From the NCBI GenBank assembly GCA_027314515.1, contig DAHVAR010000036.1, positions 34,622-98,621 on the forward strand: a DNA stretch of 64,000 bases, in the 5' to 3' direction. Each line of letters begins with the position of its first letter. Position 1 is the first letter of the stretch. Below, piece after piece: positions 1 through 9,743 of this stretch. Made by a program: the position numbers and the translations under genes. Source of the stretch: Actinomycetota bacterium (lineage in GTDB: Bacteria > Actinomycetota > Actinomycetes > Streptosporangiales > Streptosporangiaceae). The notes below the pieces were generated by a model. That model did no database searches and was not told the DNA's origin. It was given only the letters and a program-made list of their open reading frames with translations.

Positions 1-1106
1 CCGGCGGCGACCCGTCGGCCGAGGCGGTGCTGGCGGAGCTGAACGGATACGCGGCCGACGGGTCGCCGCTGGCCTCGTTCGCCCAGCTTGCCGACGACGG
101 CTCGACCAGGTGCGGCAGCTGGATCCACGCGGGCTGCTTCGCCGGCGGGGTGAACCAGACGGCCCGCCGCACGCCGTGGCAGGAGCAGGACCACGTGGCC
201 CTGGAGTGGGGCTGGGCGTGGCCGGCCAACCGGCGCATCTTGTACAACCGGGCATCGGCCGATCCGGACGGCCGGCCGTGGAGCGAGGCGAAGGCTTACG
301 TCTGGTGGGACGAGCAGGCGCGCGAGTGGACCGGCCTGGACGTGCCGGACTTCGAGAAGGCCAAACCGCCGGACTACTTGCCGCCGCCCGGCGCCACCGG
401 CCCGGCGGCGCTGAGCGGCCGCGATCCGTTCATCATGCAGGCAGACGGCAAGGCGGCGATCTTCGTGCCGCGCGGACTGCAGGACGGGCCGCTTCCCGCG
501 CACTTCGAGGCCGCCGAGTCGCCGCTGCGCAACCGGGTGTACCAGCAGGACAGCAGCCCGGCGTCGATCCAGTACGCTGGCCGGCGGTCAACCCGCGACC
601 AGGTAGCCGGGCATGACGCCACCTACCCTTACGTGGTGACGACTTACCGGCTGACCGAGCACCATACGGCCGGCGGGATGAGCCGGACGCTGTCCAGGCT
701 CGCCGAGCTGCAGCCCGAGCTGTTCTGCGAGGTGTCGCCTGAGCTCGCGGCGGAGCGCGGGCTGGAGAACGGCGGCTGGGCGACCATCATCACCGCGCGC
801 GCGGCGATCGAGGCCAGGGTGCTGGTGACGCGCAGGCTGCGGCCGGTGCGGATACCTGGCGAGGGCGTCATCCACCAGGTCGGGCTGCCGTACCACTTCG
901 GCAGCGAGGGCCTGGTGACGGGTGACTCGGTCAACGACCTGCTGCCGCTGGTACTCGACCCGAACGTATTCATCCAGGAGAGCAAGGTGGCTACCTGCGA
1001 CATCAGAGCAGGGCGGCGGCCGACGGGAGCTGCCAGGATGCAGCTGGTGACCTCCTACCGGCACCGGGCAGGGCTGGCTGACGAAGAACCGCGGCCGGGC
1101 ACATGA
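1..1106 (+). CDS. fdhA: Formate dehydrogenase catalytic (alpha) subunit, C-terminal part
   Basis: The reading frame is open from the window edge, so the 5' part is missing. The visible ~367 residues match the C-terminal portion of the FdnG/FdoG-type molybdopterin formate dehydrogenase. They include a tryptophan-rich stretch and the molybdopterin-dinucleotide-binding domain around 'YPYVVTTYRLTEHHTAGGMS' (from about position 621). The enzyme oxidises formate to CO2 and passes electrons to FdhB. In this family the Mo ligand is often selenocysteine. That codon would lie upstream of the window, so it is not seen, but the selA/selB/selD/tRNA-Sec genes nearby make a Sec enzyme likely. The stop overlaps the fdhB start (ATGA at 1103-1106), which implies translational coupling. 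Confidence 0.9.
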   Translation, partial: GGDPSAEAVLAELNGYAADGSPLASFAQLADDGSTRCGSWIHAGCFAGGVNQTARRTPWQEQDHVALEWGWAWPANRRILYNRASADPDGRPWSEAKAYVWWDEQAREWTGLDVPDFEKAKPPDYLPPPGATGPAALSGRDPFIMQADGKAAIFVPRGLQDGPLPAHFEAAESPLRNRVYQQDSSPASIQYAGRRSTRDQVAGHDATYPYVVTTYRLTEHHTAGGMSRTLSRLAELQPELFCEVSPELAAERGLENGGWATIITARAAIEARVLVTRRLRPVRIPGEGVIHQVGLPYHFGSEGLVTGDSVNDLLPLVLDPNVFIQESKVATCDIRAGRRPTGAARMQLVTSYRHRAGLADEEPRPGT

Positions 1107-2050
1107 CCAGCGACAGCGTGACCAGGGACAGCGTGACCAGCGACAGCGTGACCAGTGCCGGTGGCCCGCGCAACTCGCTGTACGGGCCGCTCGCCGACGT
1201 CGCTGCCGACGCCGGCTACCCCGGCAGTCATCCAGAACGCGTCGGGTTCTTCACCGACACCAGCGTCTGCATCGGCTGCAAGGCATGCGAGGTGGCCTGC
1301 AAGGAGTGGAACGGGCTGCCGGACCCCGAGGCGGGCGCCCTGACGCTGACCGGCATGTCCTATGACAACACCGGTGCGCTCGGCTCGAACAGCTGGCGTC
1401 ATGTCGCGTTCATCGAGCAGGCTGTGCCGTCCCCGGCCGATCCGGGAGAACCGGCGCTGATATCCGCGGTCGCCGACGGTGGCACCACCCGCTGGCTGAT
1501 GGCGTCCGACGTGTGCAAGCACTGCACGCACGCGGCCTGCCTCGATGTCTGCCCGACGGGCGCCCTGGTGCGCACCGAGTTCGGCACCGTGATCGTCCAG
1601 CCCGACGTGTGCAACGGCTGCGCCTACTGCGTGTCCGCGTGCCCGTTCGGCGTCATCGACCGGCGCGATGGCGACGGGCGGGCGTGGAAATGCACGATGT
1701 GCTACGACCGGCTCCGCGGCGGCCTGGAGCCGGCCTGCGCGAAGGCGTGCCCGACCGATTCCATCCAGTTCGGGCCGCTCGCCGAGCTGCGCGAGATTGC
1801 CAGCGCCCGGCTCGCCGACGTTCAGGCGTCGGGGCATCCGGAGGCCCGCCTGTACGGGGCCGATCCGGCGGACGGCATCGGCGGCGCCGGGGCGTTCTTC
1901 CTGCTGCTCGATGCGCCGGAGGTATACGGCCTGCCGCCGGACCCGGTGGTCACGACCAGGGACCTGCCGGCGATGTGGCGCTGGGCCGGCACCGCGGCCG
2001 CAGTCCTGGCGGCCGGCGTCGCGGTAGCGTTCGCGGGACGGCGCCGATGA
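1103..2050 (+). CDS. fdhB: Formate dehydrogenase iron-sulfur (beta) subunit
   Basis: This 315-residue ferredoxin-like electron-transfer subunit carries electrons from the catalytic subunit to the membrane. Sixteen cysteines form four [4Fe-4S] sites: C56/59/62/66, C138/141/146/150, C170/173/176/180 and C197/200/212/216. A hydrophobic segment near residues 290-310 followed by basic residues looks like a C-terminal membrane anchor, as in FdnH/FdoH. The N-terminus begins with a 15-bp tandem repeat that encodes a Ser/Thr/Asp/Val-rich tail absent from typical homologues. It is coupled to fdhA by a 4-nt overlap and is followed by a mini-frame and the NrfD subunit. Confidence is high because of the cysteine pattern. 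Confidence 0.94.
   Translation: MTSDSVTRDSVTSDSVTSAGGPRNSLYGPLADVAADAGYPGSHPERVGFFTDTSVCIGCKACEVACKEWNGLPDPEAGALTLTGMSYDNTGALGSNSWRHVAFIEQAVPSPADPGEPALISAVADGGTTRWLMASDVCKHCTHAACLDVCPTGALVRTEFGTVIVQPDVCNGCAYCVSACPFGVIDRRDGDGRAWKCTMCYDRLRGGLEPACAKACPTDSIQFGPLAELREIASARLADVQASGHPEARLYGADPADGIGGAGAFFLLLDAPEVYGLPPDPVVTTRDLPAMWRWAGTAAAVLAAGVAVAFAGRRR
1105..1155 (+). repeat. 15-bp tandem repeat at the 5' end of fdhB
   Basis: Three copies of gaccagcgacagcgt (one with a single change) at 1105-1119, 1120-1134 and 1135-1149, followed by a partial copy. The unit is in frame and lengthens the N-terminal tail of FdhB by five residues per copy. Confidence 0.9.
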
Positions 2051-2121
2051 CCGGCGGAGAGACCGTGACCCCGGCGAGAGACCGTGACCGGGGCGGCCGC
2101 GTGACCGGGGAGGCCGCGTGA
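2047..2121 (+). CDS. Possible 24-residue coupling ORF between fdhB and the NrfD gene
   Basis: An ATG overlaps the fdhB stop (ATGA, 2047-2050). Its frame runs 24 codons to a TGA that overlaps the GTG start of the next gene (GTGA, 2118-2121). The product would be Arg/Gly/Thr-rich with no recognisable domain. The stretch contains internal 'gagaccgtgacc' repeats. It may only pass ribosomes from fdhB to the membrane subunit, or it may be a chance frame. No function is claimed. Confidence 0.25.
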   Translation: MTGGETVTPARDRDRGGRVTGEAA

Positions 2122-3044
2122 CCGAACAGCCGCAGGTGCCGCCGGCCGACTTCCAGTCCTACTACGGCAAGCCCATCCTGAAGGTCAGCCGGTGGCAGGA
2201 GCCGCACCTGCCCGCCTACCTTTTCCTCGGGGAGCTGTCCGGCGCGCTGGCGATGGTCGGTGCCGCCGCGGACGTGACCGGGCGCCCGTCGCTGGCCCGC
2301 GCCGCGCGGCTCGGGGCTGCCGCCGGGGCCTTCGCCGGCGGCGCTTTCCTGACGGCGGAGCTCGGCCGCCCGGAGCGCTTCCTGAATATGCTGCGGGTGG
2401 CGAAGCCGACCTCGCCGATGAGCATGGGGTCGTGGATTCTGGCGACGCACTCTGGCCTGGTGTCGGCGACCGCGGCGAGTGAGCTGACCGGCCGGCTGGC
2501 CAGCCTCGGCAGCGTGGCGGGAGTCGGCTCCGCGCTGACCGGGCCGCTGCTGGCGGCTTATCCGGGCGTGCTGCTGGCGAACACCGCGGTGCCCGCATGG
2601 CACGAGGCGTACCGTCAGCTGCCGCTGCTGTTCACCGGCGGCGCGATGACCGCGGCCGGCGCCGCCGGGCTGGCGGTGAGCGCGCTGAGCCGCGACCGGG
2701 CTGAGTTTGCCGCTGCCGGCCGGCTCGCGTTCATCGGTGCCGCGGTGGAAAGCCTGGCAGGGTACGGGCTGGAGACGATGCCGGGCCTGGCGGGCGAGCC
2801 GTACCGGACCGGGCCGGGCGGCCGGATGCTGACCGCCGCCAGGTACCTGACGATGGGCGGGGGAGTCGCAGCACTGGCCGCGCGGCGCAGCAGGACGGCC
2901 GCTGCCGTTTCGGCCGCGCTGCTCACCGGCGGAGGCTTGTGCGCCAAGTTCGCGGTCTTGCGAGCGGGGAAGGCCTCCGCTGCCGATCCGAAGTACGTGG
3001 TCGCCAGCCAGCGCGCTGCCCGGCCGGGCAGCCAGGGAGAGTGA
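2118..3044 (+). CDS. nrfD: NrfD/PsrC-type membrane subunit of formate dehydrogenase
   Basis: The protein has 308 residues and several hydrophobic segments separated by short loops. It opens with a soluble N-terminus ending in 'KVSRWQEPHLPAYLFLGELSG', the start of a polysulfide-reductase/NrfD domain. This family forms the quinone-reacting membrane anchor of molybdopterin oxidoreductases, so here it probably moves electrons from FdhB to the quinone pool in place of the cytochrome b subunit FdnI. GTG start at 2118, reached by GTGA overlap with the mini-frame before it. It closes the fdh operon, and no fdhD or fdhE is visible within the window. The membrane topology is read by eye, not computed. 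Confidence 0.87.
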   Translation: MTEQPQVPPADFQSYYGKPILKVSRWQEPHLPAYLFLGELSGALAMVGAAADVTGRPSLARAARLGAAAGAFAGGAFLTAELGRPERFLNMLRVAKPTSPMSMGSWILATHSGLVSATAASELTGRLASLGSVAGVGSALTGPLLAAYPGVLLANTAVPAWHEAYRQLPLLFTGGAMTAAGAAGLAVSALSRDRAEFAAAGRLAFIGAAVESLAGYGLETMPGLAGEPYRTGPGGRMLTAARYLTMGGGVAALAARRSRTAAAVSAALLTGGGLCAKFAVLRAGKASAADPKYVVASQRAARPGSQGE

Positions 3045-3116
3045 CGGGACCTGGCTGTTACCGCGGCGCTGTTACCCCGGCGCCAGCCGGGGAGCGCGCT
3101 GTCGGAGGCTGCGGCG

Positions 3117-3431
3117 TCAGCCGCCGAGCACCTTGGCCTTTGCCGCGGCGAACTCGTCGTCGGTCAGCGCGCCCTGCTGATGGAGCATGCTGAGCCGGCT
3201 GAGCTGATCCATCATCAGCGCTTCCGAGCTAGCCAGATCTCCGTGCGCCGATCCGGGCCGGCTCGCCCGCACGTCGCCTGCGGTGCTGCCCTGGTGCTCC
3301 TGAGCTGCCTGAGCGCTCGCTTGCTGTTCCGCGCGGCGGCCCATCGTCCGGCCGGCCGCGTACGTCCCGCCCACCGCTGCCGCTCGCAGCAGCGGGCGCC
3401 GCCGCCGCACGACTACTCCTCGGCCCATCAT
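3117..3431 (-). CDS. SHOCT-domain small protein
   Basis: The protein has 104 residues. The C-terminal ~30 residues (LSRLSMLHQQGALTDDEF...) are a SHOCT motif, a short amphipathic helix pair common at the C-terminus of bacterial membrane-associated proteins and thought to mediate oligomerisation. The N-terminus is Arg-rich with a short Ala/Gly-rich segment. A GGGAGGG ribosome site lies upstream of the ATG. It is convergent with the fdh operon (73 bp apart) and lies beside the carboxymuconolactone decarboxylase-like gene on the same strand. Its molecular role is not known. Confidence 0.75.
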   Translation of the reverse strand: MMGRGVVVRRRRPLLRAAAVGGTYAAGRTMGRRAEQQASAQAAQEHQGSTAGDVRASRPGSAHGDLASSEALMMDQLSRLSMLHQQGALTDDEFAAAKAKVLGG

Positions 3432-3475
3432 GTGCAGTACCCTCCCCGTCTCCGGCCGGTCACTGGCCGGCCTCG

Positions 3476-3880
3476 TTACCTGCTGCGCTTCCCGCCGTTG
3501 CTGGTGCCAGTGTCAGTGTCCGGCCCGGTCGGCAGCTCCAGGCCGAGAGCGATCATGATCTCGGGGGCTGCCGACACCACCCGTGCCATGCCTGCCTGCG
3601 GCGCCACGGCGGTCAGGACGCCGAGAATCTCCCGCGGTGCTGCTCCGGCGGTCAGGGCGGCCTGGACCTGGAACAGGTAGGACGCCGGTGCCGCGTCCAG
3701 CGCCACTAGCGCCGCGATCTTGACGAGCGCGAACGTCTTGGCATCCAGGCTGCTGTCCGCCCGGAGCTGCTCGCGCATTTCCATGGCCTCGCCCATCACG
3801 CCGGACTCGCCCATGGCGAGCGCGAGCAGCATGTCGCTCGTCGCCTGGTCGACCGTCACATCCATATCGGGAACGCCCAC
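3476..3880 (-). CDS. Carboxymuconolactone decarboxylase (CMD/AhpD-like) family protein
   Basis: A 134-residue, mostly helical protein with the CMD-family core (DAKTFALVKIAALVALDAAP ... GAAPREILGVLTAVAPQAGM). It lacks the CxxC pair of peroxidase-active AhpD proteins, so a thiol peroxidase role is unlikely. It could be a true lactone decarboxylase-like protein or a structural relative. GTG start at 3880 with GGAGG four bases upstream. An ATG at 3865 is an alternative start. The C-terminal ~20 residues are Thr/Asp/Gly/Ser/Lys-rich and probably disordered. Confidence 0.78.
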   Translation of the reverse strand: MGVPDMDVTVDQATSDMLLALAMGESGVMGEAMEMREQLRADSSLDAKTFALVKIAALVALDAAPASYLFQVQAALTAGAAPREILGVLTAVAPQAGMARVVSAAPEIMIALGLELPTGPDTDTGTSNGGKRSR

Positions 3881-4086
3881 TTGTCCTCCAGGATCGGGAT
3901 CGGCATCGCCGTGCGGCGCGGGCCCGATTGCATGATGGGCCGACCGGACACGGCTTCTCGCACACGATGCGCCCGCCGGCCCGGTCCCGTCATCACCCGG
4001 CCAGAGTGAATACGCGCAGCGGCGGCCATGCGATGGTGGTGGTGCGGCCCGGTAGCGGGCGGGCCAGGACTCCTGCTGGGGGGCAG

Positions 4087-4476
4087 ATGCTCGACGCGAT
4101 CCTGAATGTCATCTGGCTCGTGCTCGAAGGCCTGTGGATGGCCATCGCGTACGTGATCGTCGGCCTTATCTGTTTTGTTCTGATCATTACGATCCCGTTC
4201 GGGATCGCGGCCTTCCGTATCGCTGGGTACGTGCTCTGGCCATTCGGCCGGACGATCGAGCGGCGGCCGGGAGCCGGGGCTGCCTCGCTGATCGGCAACG
4301 TGGCGTGGATCATCTTGTTCGGCTGGTGGCTGGCGCTCGGGCATCTCGCCGCGGGGCTGCTGCTCTGCCTGACCGTCATCGGCATCCCGCTCGGCCTGGC
4401 CAGCTTCAAGATCATCCCGATTACCCTGGTGCCGCTCGGGGTGCAGGTAGTTCCGGCCGGCCGGGTGCGCTCTTAG
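4087..4476 (+). CDS. YccF domain inner-membrane protein
   Basis: The protein has 129 residues with two YccF repeats, each a hydrophobic pair followed by an 'IPFGIAAFRI' or 'IPLGLASFKI' motif. YccF proteins are small integral membrane proteins of unknown function. The ATG at 4087 was chosen because the polypurine GGGGGGCAG lies directly before it and the domain begins right after it. Longer upstream starts in the same frame encode an implausible Arg/Pro/Gly-rich leader. The gene stands alone between two minus-strand genes. Confidence 0.83.
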   Translation: MLDAILNVIWLVLEGLWMAIAYVIVGLICFVLIITIPFGIAAFRIAGYVLWPFGRTIERRPGAGAASLIGNVAWIILFGWWLALGHLAAGLLLCLTVIGIPLGLASFKIIPITLVPLGVQVVPAGRVRS

Positions 4477-4513
4477 CGGTGGTGCCGGAGCTCTGGCGGC
4501 GACTCGCGACCGG

Positions 4514-5509
4514 CTAGCGCAGTACCAGCGCGTGCGGCCCCGGCTCGATCAGCTCGCCGATCACCGGCGCGCCGGGAATCTCGCCGGCCAGCAGCAGCCC
4601 ACCGGACGTCTGCGCGTCGGCAAGCAGCAGCAGTGCCTCCTCGCTGAGCCGGCCGAAGTCGCTGTGCGGGGCCACCCAGGCCAGGTTCCGGCGGCTGCCG
4701 CCGGGCACGTAACCGGCCCGGATGGCGTCGGCAGCGCCCTCGATCAGCGGCACCGCGGCACTGTCCACGACGGCGGTGACGCCGCTCGCCCTGGCCAGCT
4801 TGAACAGGTGACCAAGCAGCCCGAAGCCAGTGACGTCGGTAGCGCACCGGATCCCGGCGGTCAGCGCCGCGCGGCTGGCCGCATCGTTCAGCGTGGTCAT
4901 CACCTCGATCGCGGCCGGGAACAGCTCGCCGGTGGCCTTGTGCCGCGAGTTCAGCGCGCCACTGCCGATCGGCTTGGTCAGCGAGAGCGGCAGGCCTGGC
5001 CGCCCGGCATCGATGCGCAGCAGCCGGGCCGGGTCGGCCAGACCGGTGACCGCCATGCCGTACTTCGGCTCTGGGTCGTCAATGCTGTGGCCGCCCGCCA
5101 CGTGGCAGCCCGCGGCGCTCGCCACGGCAAGGCCGCCGCTCAGGACCTCCGCCGCCAGCTCTGGGCTGAGCACGTCCCGCGGCCAGCCGAGCAAGTTGAG
5201 CGCGACCAGCGGCTCGCCGCCGACCGCGTAGACATCCGAGAGCGCGTTCGCGGCCGCGATCCGGCCGAACGTGTAAGCGTCGTCGACCACCGGGGTGAAG
5301 AAGTCAGCGGTGGCGACTATCGCGCGGTCTCCGGCGATCCGGACGACGGCCGCGTCATCGCCGTGCTCCACGCCGATGAGCATGTCGGCGGGCTTGCGCG
5401 CCGGGATGAGCCTGGCTACCGCCGCCTCCAGCTCGCCCGGCGGGATCTTGCAGGCGCAGCCGCCGCCGCGGGCGTACTGGGTGAGCCGGACCGGAGCCAG
5501 GGTCGTCAT
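4514..5509 (-). CDS. selD: Selenide, water dikinase
   Basis: The protein has 331 residues. It makes selenophosphate from selenide and ATP, the selenium donor for SelA. The active-site loop 'YARGGGCACKIPP' carries Cys18 and Lys21, matching Cys17/Lys20 of E. coli SelD. The nucleophile is Cys, not Sec. The GVEHGDDAAVV stretch and the later Gly-rich AIRS-like domain 'GGHSIDDPEPKYGMAVTGLA' follow. The start at 5509 is supported by family length and a leaderless promoter box; an upstream extension to 5725 in the same frame overlaps the divergent gene and is rejected. It lies between the fdh operon and tRNA-Sec/selAB. Confidence 0.95.
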   Translation of the reverse strand: MTTLAPVRLTQYARGGGCACKIPPGELEAAVARLIPARKPADMLIGVEHGDDAAVVRIAGDRAIVATADFFTPVVDDAYTFGRIAAANALSDVYAVGGEPLVALNLLGWPRDVLSPELAAEVLSGGLAVASAAGCHVAGGHSIDDPEPKYGMAVTGLADPARLLRIDAGRPGLPLSLTKPIGSGALNSRHKATGELFPAAIEVMTTLNDAASRAALTAGIRCATDVTGFGLLGHLFKLARASGVTAVVDSAAVPLIEGAADAIRAGYVPGGSRRNLAWVAPHSDFGRLSEEALLLLADAQTSGGLLLAGEIPGAPVIGELIEPGPHALVLR

Positions 5510-5516
5510 GCCAAGA

Positions 5517-5522
5517 ACTGTA
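5517..5522 (-). promoter_or_regulatory. Candidate -10 box of selD (leaderless)
   Basis: On the minus strand TACAGT lies 7 nt before the selD ATG with no Shine-Dalgarno sequence between, fitting TANNNT of leaderless actinobacterial genes. Confidence 0.45.
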
Positions 5523-5615
5523 ATCGCTGGCTGGGTTGCGAACGGGGCGCATGCATGGTGCCATGCGGTAGGAGTCCGCGCCGGGCCGATGCTGGCAGGC
5601 GGGCCACGAGGAGCG

Positions 5616-7497
<1,882 letters not shown>

Positions 7498-7511
<14 letters not shown>

Positions 7512-8304
7512 CCGGCGCTGGCTTCACCGCCCTGGTGGCGAAGTAGCCGGGCAGGTACCTCGCGGTCAGCCCGTCGTGGTGCGGGCGCTCGCGGAACCCG
7601 GTAATGATGAACCCGGCGGCTAGCTGGCCGCCGATCTGCGCGGTGAGCGTGTGGCTGTACTCGACCGGGGCATCCGGGCCCCACAGTCGCGCGCGCTCCT
7701 CCGCGCTCAGGTGGGTGAGGTCGCAGTAGGGCAGCGCATGCCGGACGATGAGCTCGCCGCGGTTCTCGCTGGCCTCGGCGTCGAAGATGAAGACGTCGGG
7801 GTTCATGAATCCGGCGAGCAGGCGTCCGCCGGGCCGCAGCACCCGGTAGCACTCGCGCCAGACCGGCTCGATATCCGGGCAGAACACGTTGGACACCGGG
7901 TGGAAGACCAGATCGAAGCTGGCGTCAGCGAAGTCGCTGAGGTCGCGCATGTCGCCGAGCACGGTTCGCAGGTCCAGGCCGTCGCGGTCGGCGACCATCG
8001 CGTCCTGGGCTAGCTGGCGGGGCGAGTTGTCCAGCACGGTCACCCGCGCGCCGGCCGCCGCCAGGACCGGGCCCTGCTGGCCACCGCCGCTGGCCAGGCA
8101 CAGCACGTCGGCGCCTGCCAGCACGTCAGGAAACCAGTCAGGTGGCACGGGGTCGTAGCCGATCAGCACGACCGACCAGGTCCCGGCCCGCGCGGCGGCG
8201 GTAATCTCGGGCCCGACCGGCACGGTCCACTCGCTGCCGGTCTCGACCTGGCGGTCCCAGGCAGTCCGGTTGTGCGCTACTACTGCGTCGAGTTCACTAG
8301 TCAC
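7498..8304 (-). CDS. Class I SAM-dependent methyltransferase
   Basis: The protein has 268 residues with a Rossmann-type methyltransferase core. The SAM motif is 'VLCLASGGGQQGPVLAAAGA', followed by 'VTVLDNSPRQLAQD', 'LGDMRDLSDFADASFDLVFHPVSN' and 'CYRVLRPGGRLLAGF'. The GGGQQG form of motif I occurs in a group of uncharacterised actinobacterial methyltransferases, and the substrate is unknown. GTG at 8304 was chosen because a TACCGT box lies 6 nt before it; the in-frame ATG at 8331 would place this box within the gene. The 3' end overlaps fadD tail-to-tail. Confidence 0.82.
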
Positions 8305-8310
8305 GCTCAC

Positions 8311-8316
8311 ACGGTA
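8311..8316 (-). promoter_or_regulatory. Candidate -10 box of the methyltransferase gene (leaderless)
   Basis: TACCGT on the minus strand, 6 nt before the GTG at 8304 with no Shine-Dalgarno sequence. Confidence 0.35.
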
Positions 8317-8337
8317 GCCTGCCGGGGGCATAGACCA

Positions 8338-8388
8338 TGATCACGTAATCAATCTGTCGCCGGCGACCGAAGAGTCTTCGTGATCACG
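8338..8388. repeat. Spaced inverted repeat with TGATCACG arms
   Basis: TGATCACG (8338-8345) and its complement CGTGATCA (8379-8386) flank a 12-bp palindrome gtcgccggcgac (8355-8366). The right arm is itself part of the 10-bp palindrome CGTGATCACG (8379-8388). It lies between the acetyltransferase 3' end and the methyltransferase start, so it may be an operator or a hairpin. Confidence 0.5.
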
Positions 8389-8400
8389 GTAGGCGGCGGG

Positions 8401-8997
8401 TCAGGCGGCAGTGCGGCCTGGCGCAGCCAGCCCTGGCTGGCTGGCCGGGCGGTCGCGTCCCAGCTTGATCAGCCCGGGCACGGCCTGCCCGCCTGCCGCC
8501 TGCCATGGGGTGATCGCGGGCCTGATGACGACGGCGTCCGGCGTCAGCTGCCGTGGCGCGTCCGGCCACCAGCGGCTGACGATGCCGAGCATCCGGTCGT
8601 TGGCCGGCAGCACGTCCAGGACGAGCGAGCCGATGCCGCGCCGCGAGGCGCGGCCGATCAGCGTGCGGAGCAGTAGCGTGCCGAGGCCCTGCTGCTGCCA
8701 CCGGTCGGCGACGACCAGTCCGACGTTGCTGGCCAGCTCGCCGGTAACCGGCGTGTCCGCGGCCATCCCGTGCGCGATCACGGCCCCGTTGCGGTCAGCG
8801 ATCAGCAGGATGTCAGCACCGGTCCGGCCGCACAGCACGCGCATCAGCCCGGAGCTAGGCGGTGCGGCAGCGGCGAAGAAGCGCAGGTACTGCGAGCGGG
8901 GCGACAGGCCACAGATGAACTCGCGAATGCTGGCCGCGTCGTGCTCGCCGCCCGGCCAGATCAGGCCCACATTGGCATCCGACGGGGTTCGTTGCAT
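8401..8997 (-). CDS. GNAT family N-acetyltransferase
   Basis: The protein has 198 residues. The acetyl-CoA-binding region reads 'ASNVGLVVADRWQQQGLGTLLL', the Q/R-x-x-G-x-G/A motif A of GNAT enzymes, followed by 'RGIGSLVLDVLPANDRML'. The early 'SPRSQYLRFF' resembles the acetyltransferase domain found in Pat-like protein acetylases, but here it stands alone. ATG at 8997 gives the family start; longer in-frame extensions run antisense over the HxlR gene and are rejected. It is divergent from that regulator (54 bp), so the two may share control. Substrate unknown. Confidence 0.82.
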   Translation of the reverse strand: MQRTPSDANVGLIWPGGEHDAASIREFICGLSPRSQYLRFFAAAAPPSSGLMRVLCGRTGADILLIADRNGAVIAHGMAADTPVTGELASNVGLVVADRWQQQGLGTLLLRTLIGRASRRGIGSLVLDVLPANDRMLGIVSRWWPDAPRQLTPDAVVIRPAITPWQAAGGQAVPGLIKLGRDRPASQPGLAAPGRTAA

Positions 8998-9016
8998 AGA
9001 CCCAGCTTGTGCTGCC

Positions 9017-9045
9017 TTGCTAAGTCTGTCAAGTGGACCTAGCCT
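9017..9045 (+). promoter_or_regulatory. Candidate promoter of the HxlR regulator gene (leaderless)
   Basis: TTGCTA (9017-9022), a 17-bp spacer and TAGCCT (9040-9045), ending 6 nt before the ATG at 9052. No Shine-Dalgarno sequence precedes the start. Confidence 0.5.
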
Positions 9046-9051
9046 TCGGGT

Positions 9052-9528
9052 ATGGCAAAGTCCTGGGCGCTGGATTACGATCCGGCGACGTGCACTATCG
9101 CGGCTGCGCTGGCCGTCGTCGGGGAGAAGTGGACCTTCCTGGTGCTGCGGGAGGCCTTTAACGGCATCCGGAGGTTCGACGACATGCAGCGGCGGACCGG
9201 CGCGCCCAGGCAGGTGCTGAGCAGCCGGCTCTCCCGGCTGGTAGCCGAGGGCATCCTGGGCAAGGCACCCTACCAGGAGGCCGGTCAGCGGCTGCGGCAC
9301 GAATACCGGCTGACCGAGAAGGGGATCGAGCTGTTCCCGGTGATCGCGGCGCTGCTCGCCTGGGGGGACAAGTATGCTGCCGCGCCTGGCGGCCCGCCCA
9401 TCGAGCTCACCCACCGTGACTGCGGTGCGCCGGTATTCCTGCAGCTCACCTGCTCTCAGGGTCATGTGCTCGGCACGGCTCGGGACGTCACGCCGACACC
9501 CGGCCCGGGCGCCCGGCGAGTGGCGTGA
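9052..9528 (+). CDS. HxlR family winged-helix transcriptional regulator
   Basis: The protein has 158 residues. The HxlR domain spans roughly residues 10-105: 'CTIAAALAVVGEKWTFLVLR' with Cys near the N-terminus, then 'RFDDMQRRTGAPRQVLSSRL' recognition helix and 'HEYRLTEKGIELFPVIAAL' wing. Such proteins bind DNA as dimers and often sense oxidants or aldehydes through the conserved N-terminal Cys. The C-terminal ~50 residues add two Cys (in 'HRDCGAPV' and 'LTCSQGH'), which look like a small thiol or metal site. It is divergent from the acetyltransferase gene, its likely target. tRNA-Sec follows 57 bp downstream. Confidence 0.87.
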   Translation: MAKSWALDYDPATCTIAAALAVVGEKWTFLVLREAFNGIRRFDDMQRRTGAPRQVLSSRLSRLVAEGILGKAPYQEAGQRLRHEYRLTEKGIELFPVIAALLAWGDKYAAAPGGPPIELTHRDCGAPVFLQLTCSQGHVLGTARDVTPTPGPGARRVA

Positions 9529-9585
9529 GCACCAGAGTGCGTGACTGACCGCGCACTGCCGGTGCGCCCGGTAGGGTCTGGTCCC

Positions 9586-9678
9586 GGAGGCGTCAGGGTG
9601 CCTGGTGGCCCCCATGGTCTTCAAAACCAGTGGGCGGCGCTCCGCGTCGCCGGCGGGTTCGATTCCCGTCCGCCTCCG
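9586..9678 (+). tRNA. selC: tRNA-Sec (selenocysteine, anticodon TCA)
   Basis: A ~93-nt tRNA with acceptor arms GGAGGCG/CGCCTCC, anticodon loop CTTCAAA giving TCA, a long GC-rich variable arm between about 9631 and 9653, a T arm with loop TTCGATT and discriminator G9678. The long variable arm and TCA anticodon identify tRNA-Sec. CCA is not encoded (the next bases are CT). A TAGGGT box at 9572-9577 ends 8 nt upstream, so the transcript may start almost at the mature 5' end. selD, selA and selB flank it. Confidence 0.94.
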
Positions 9679-9743
9679 CTAAGAGCCGCGCGAACTGCCG
9701 GGATCGCCGCTGGCCGCAGGCATGACCCGGCGTCCCGTGGCGC

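Noticed and set aside
3476..3880. AhpD-like selenoprotein
   Set aside because: Some relatives carry Sec or Cys pairs, but this gene has neither a CxxC nor an in-frame TGA.
8998..9624. N-terminal extension of the acetyltransferase into the HxlR gene
   Set aside because: The extension is antisense to HxlR, and the acetyltransferase family begins at the ATG at 8997.
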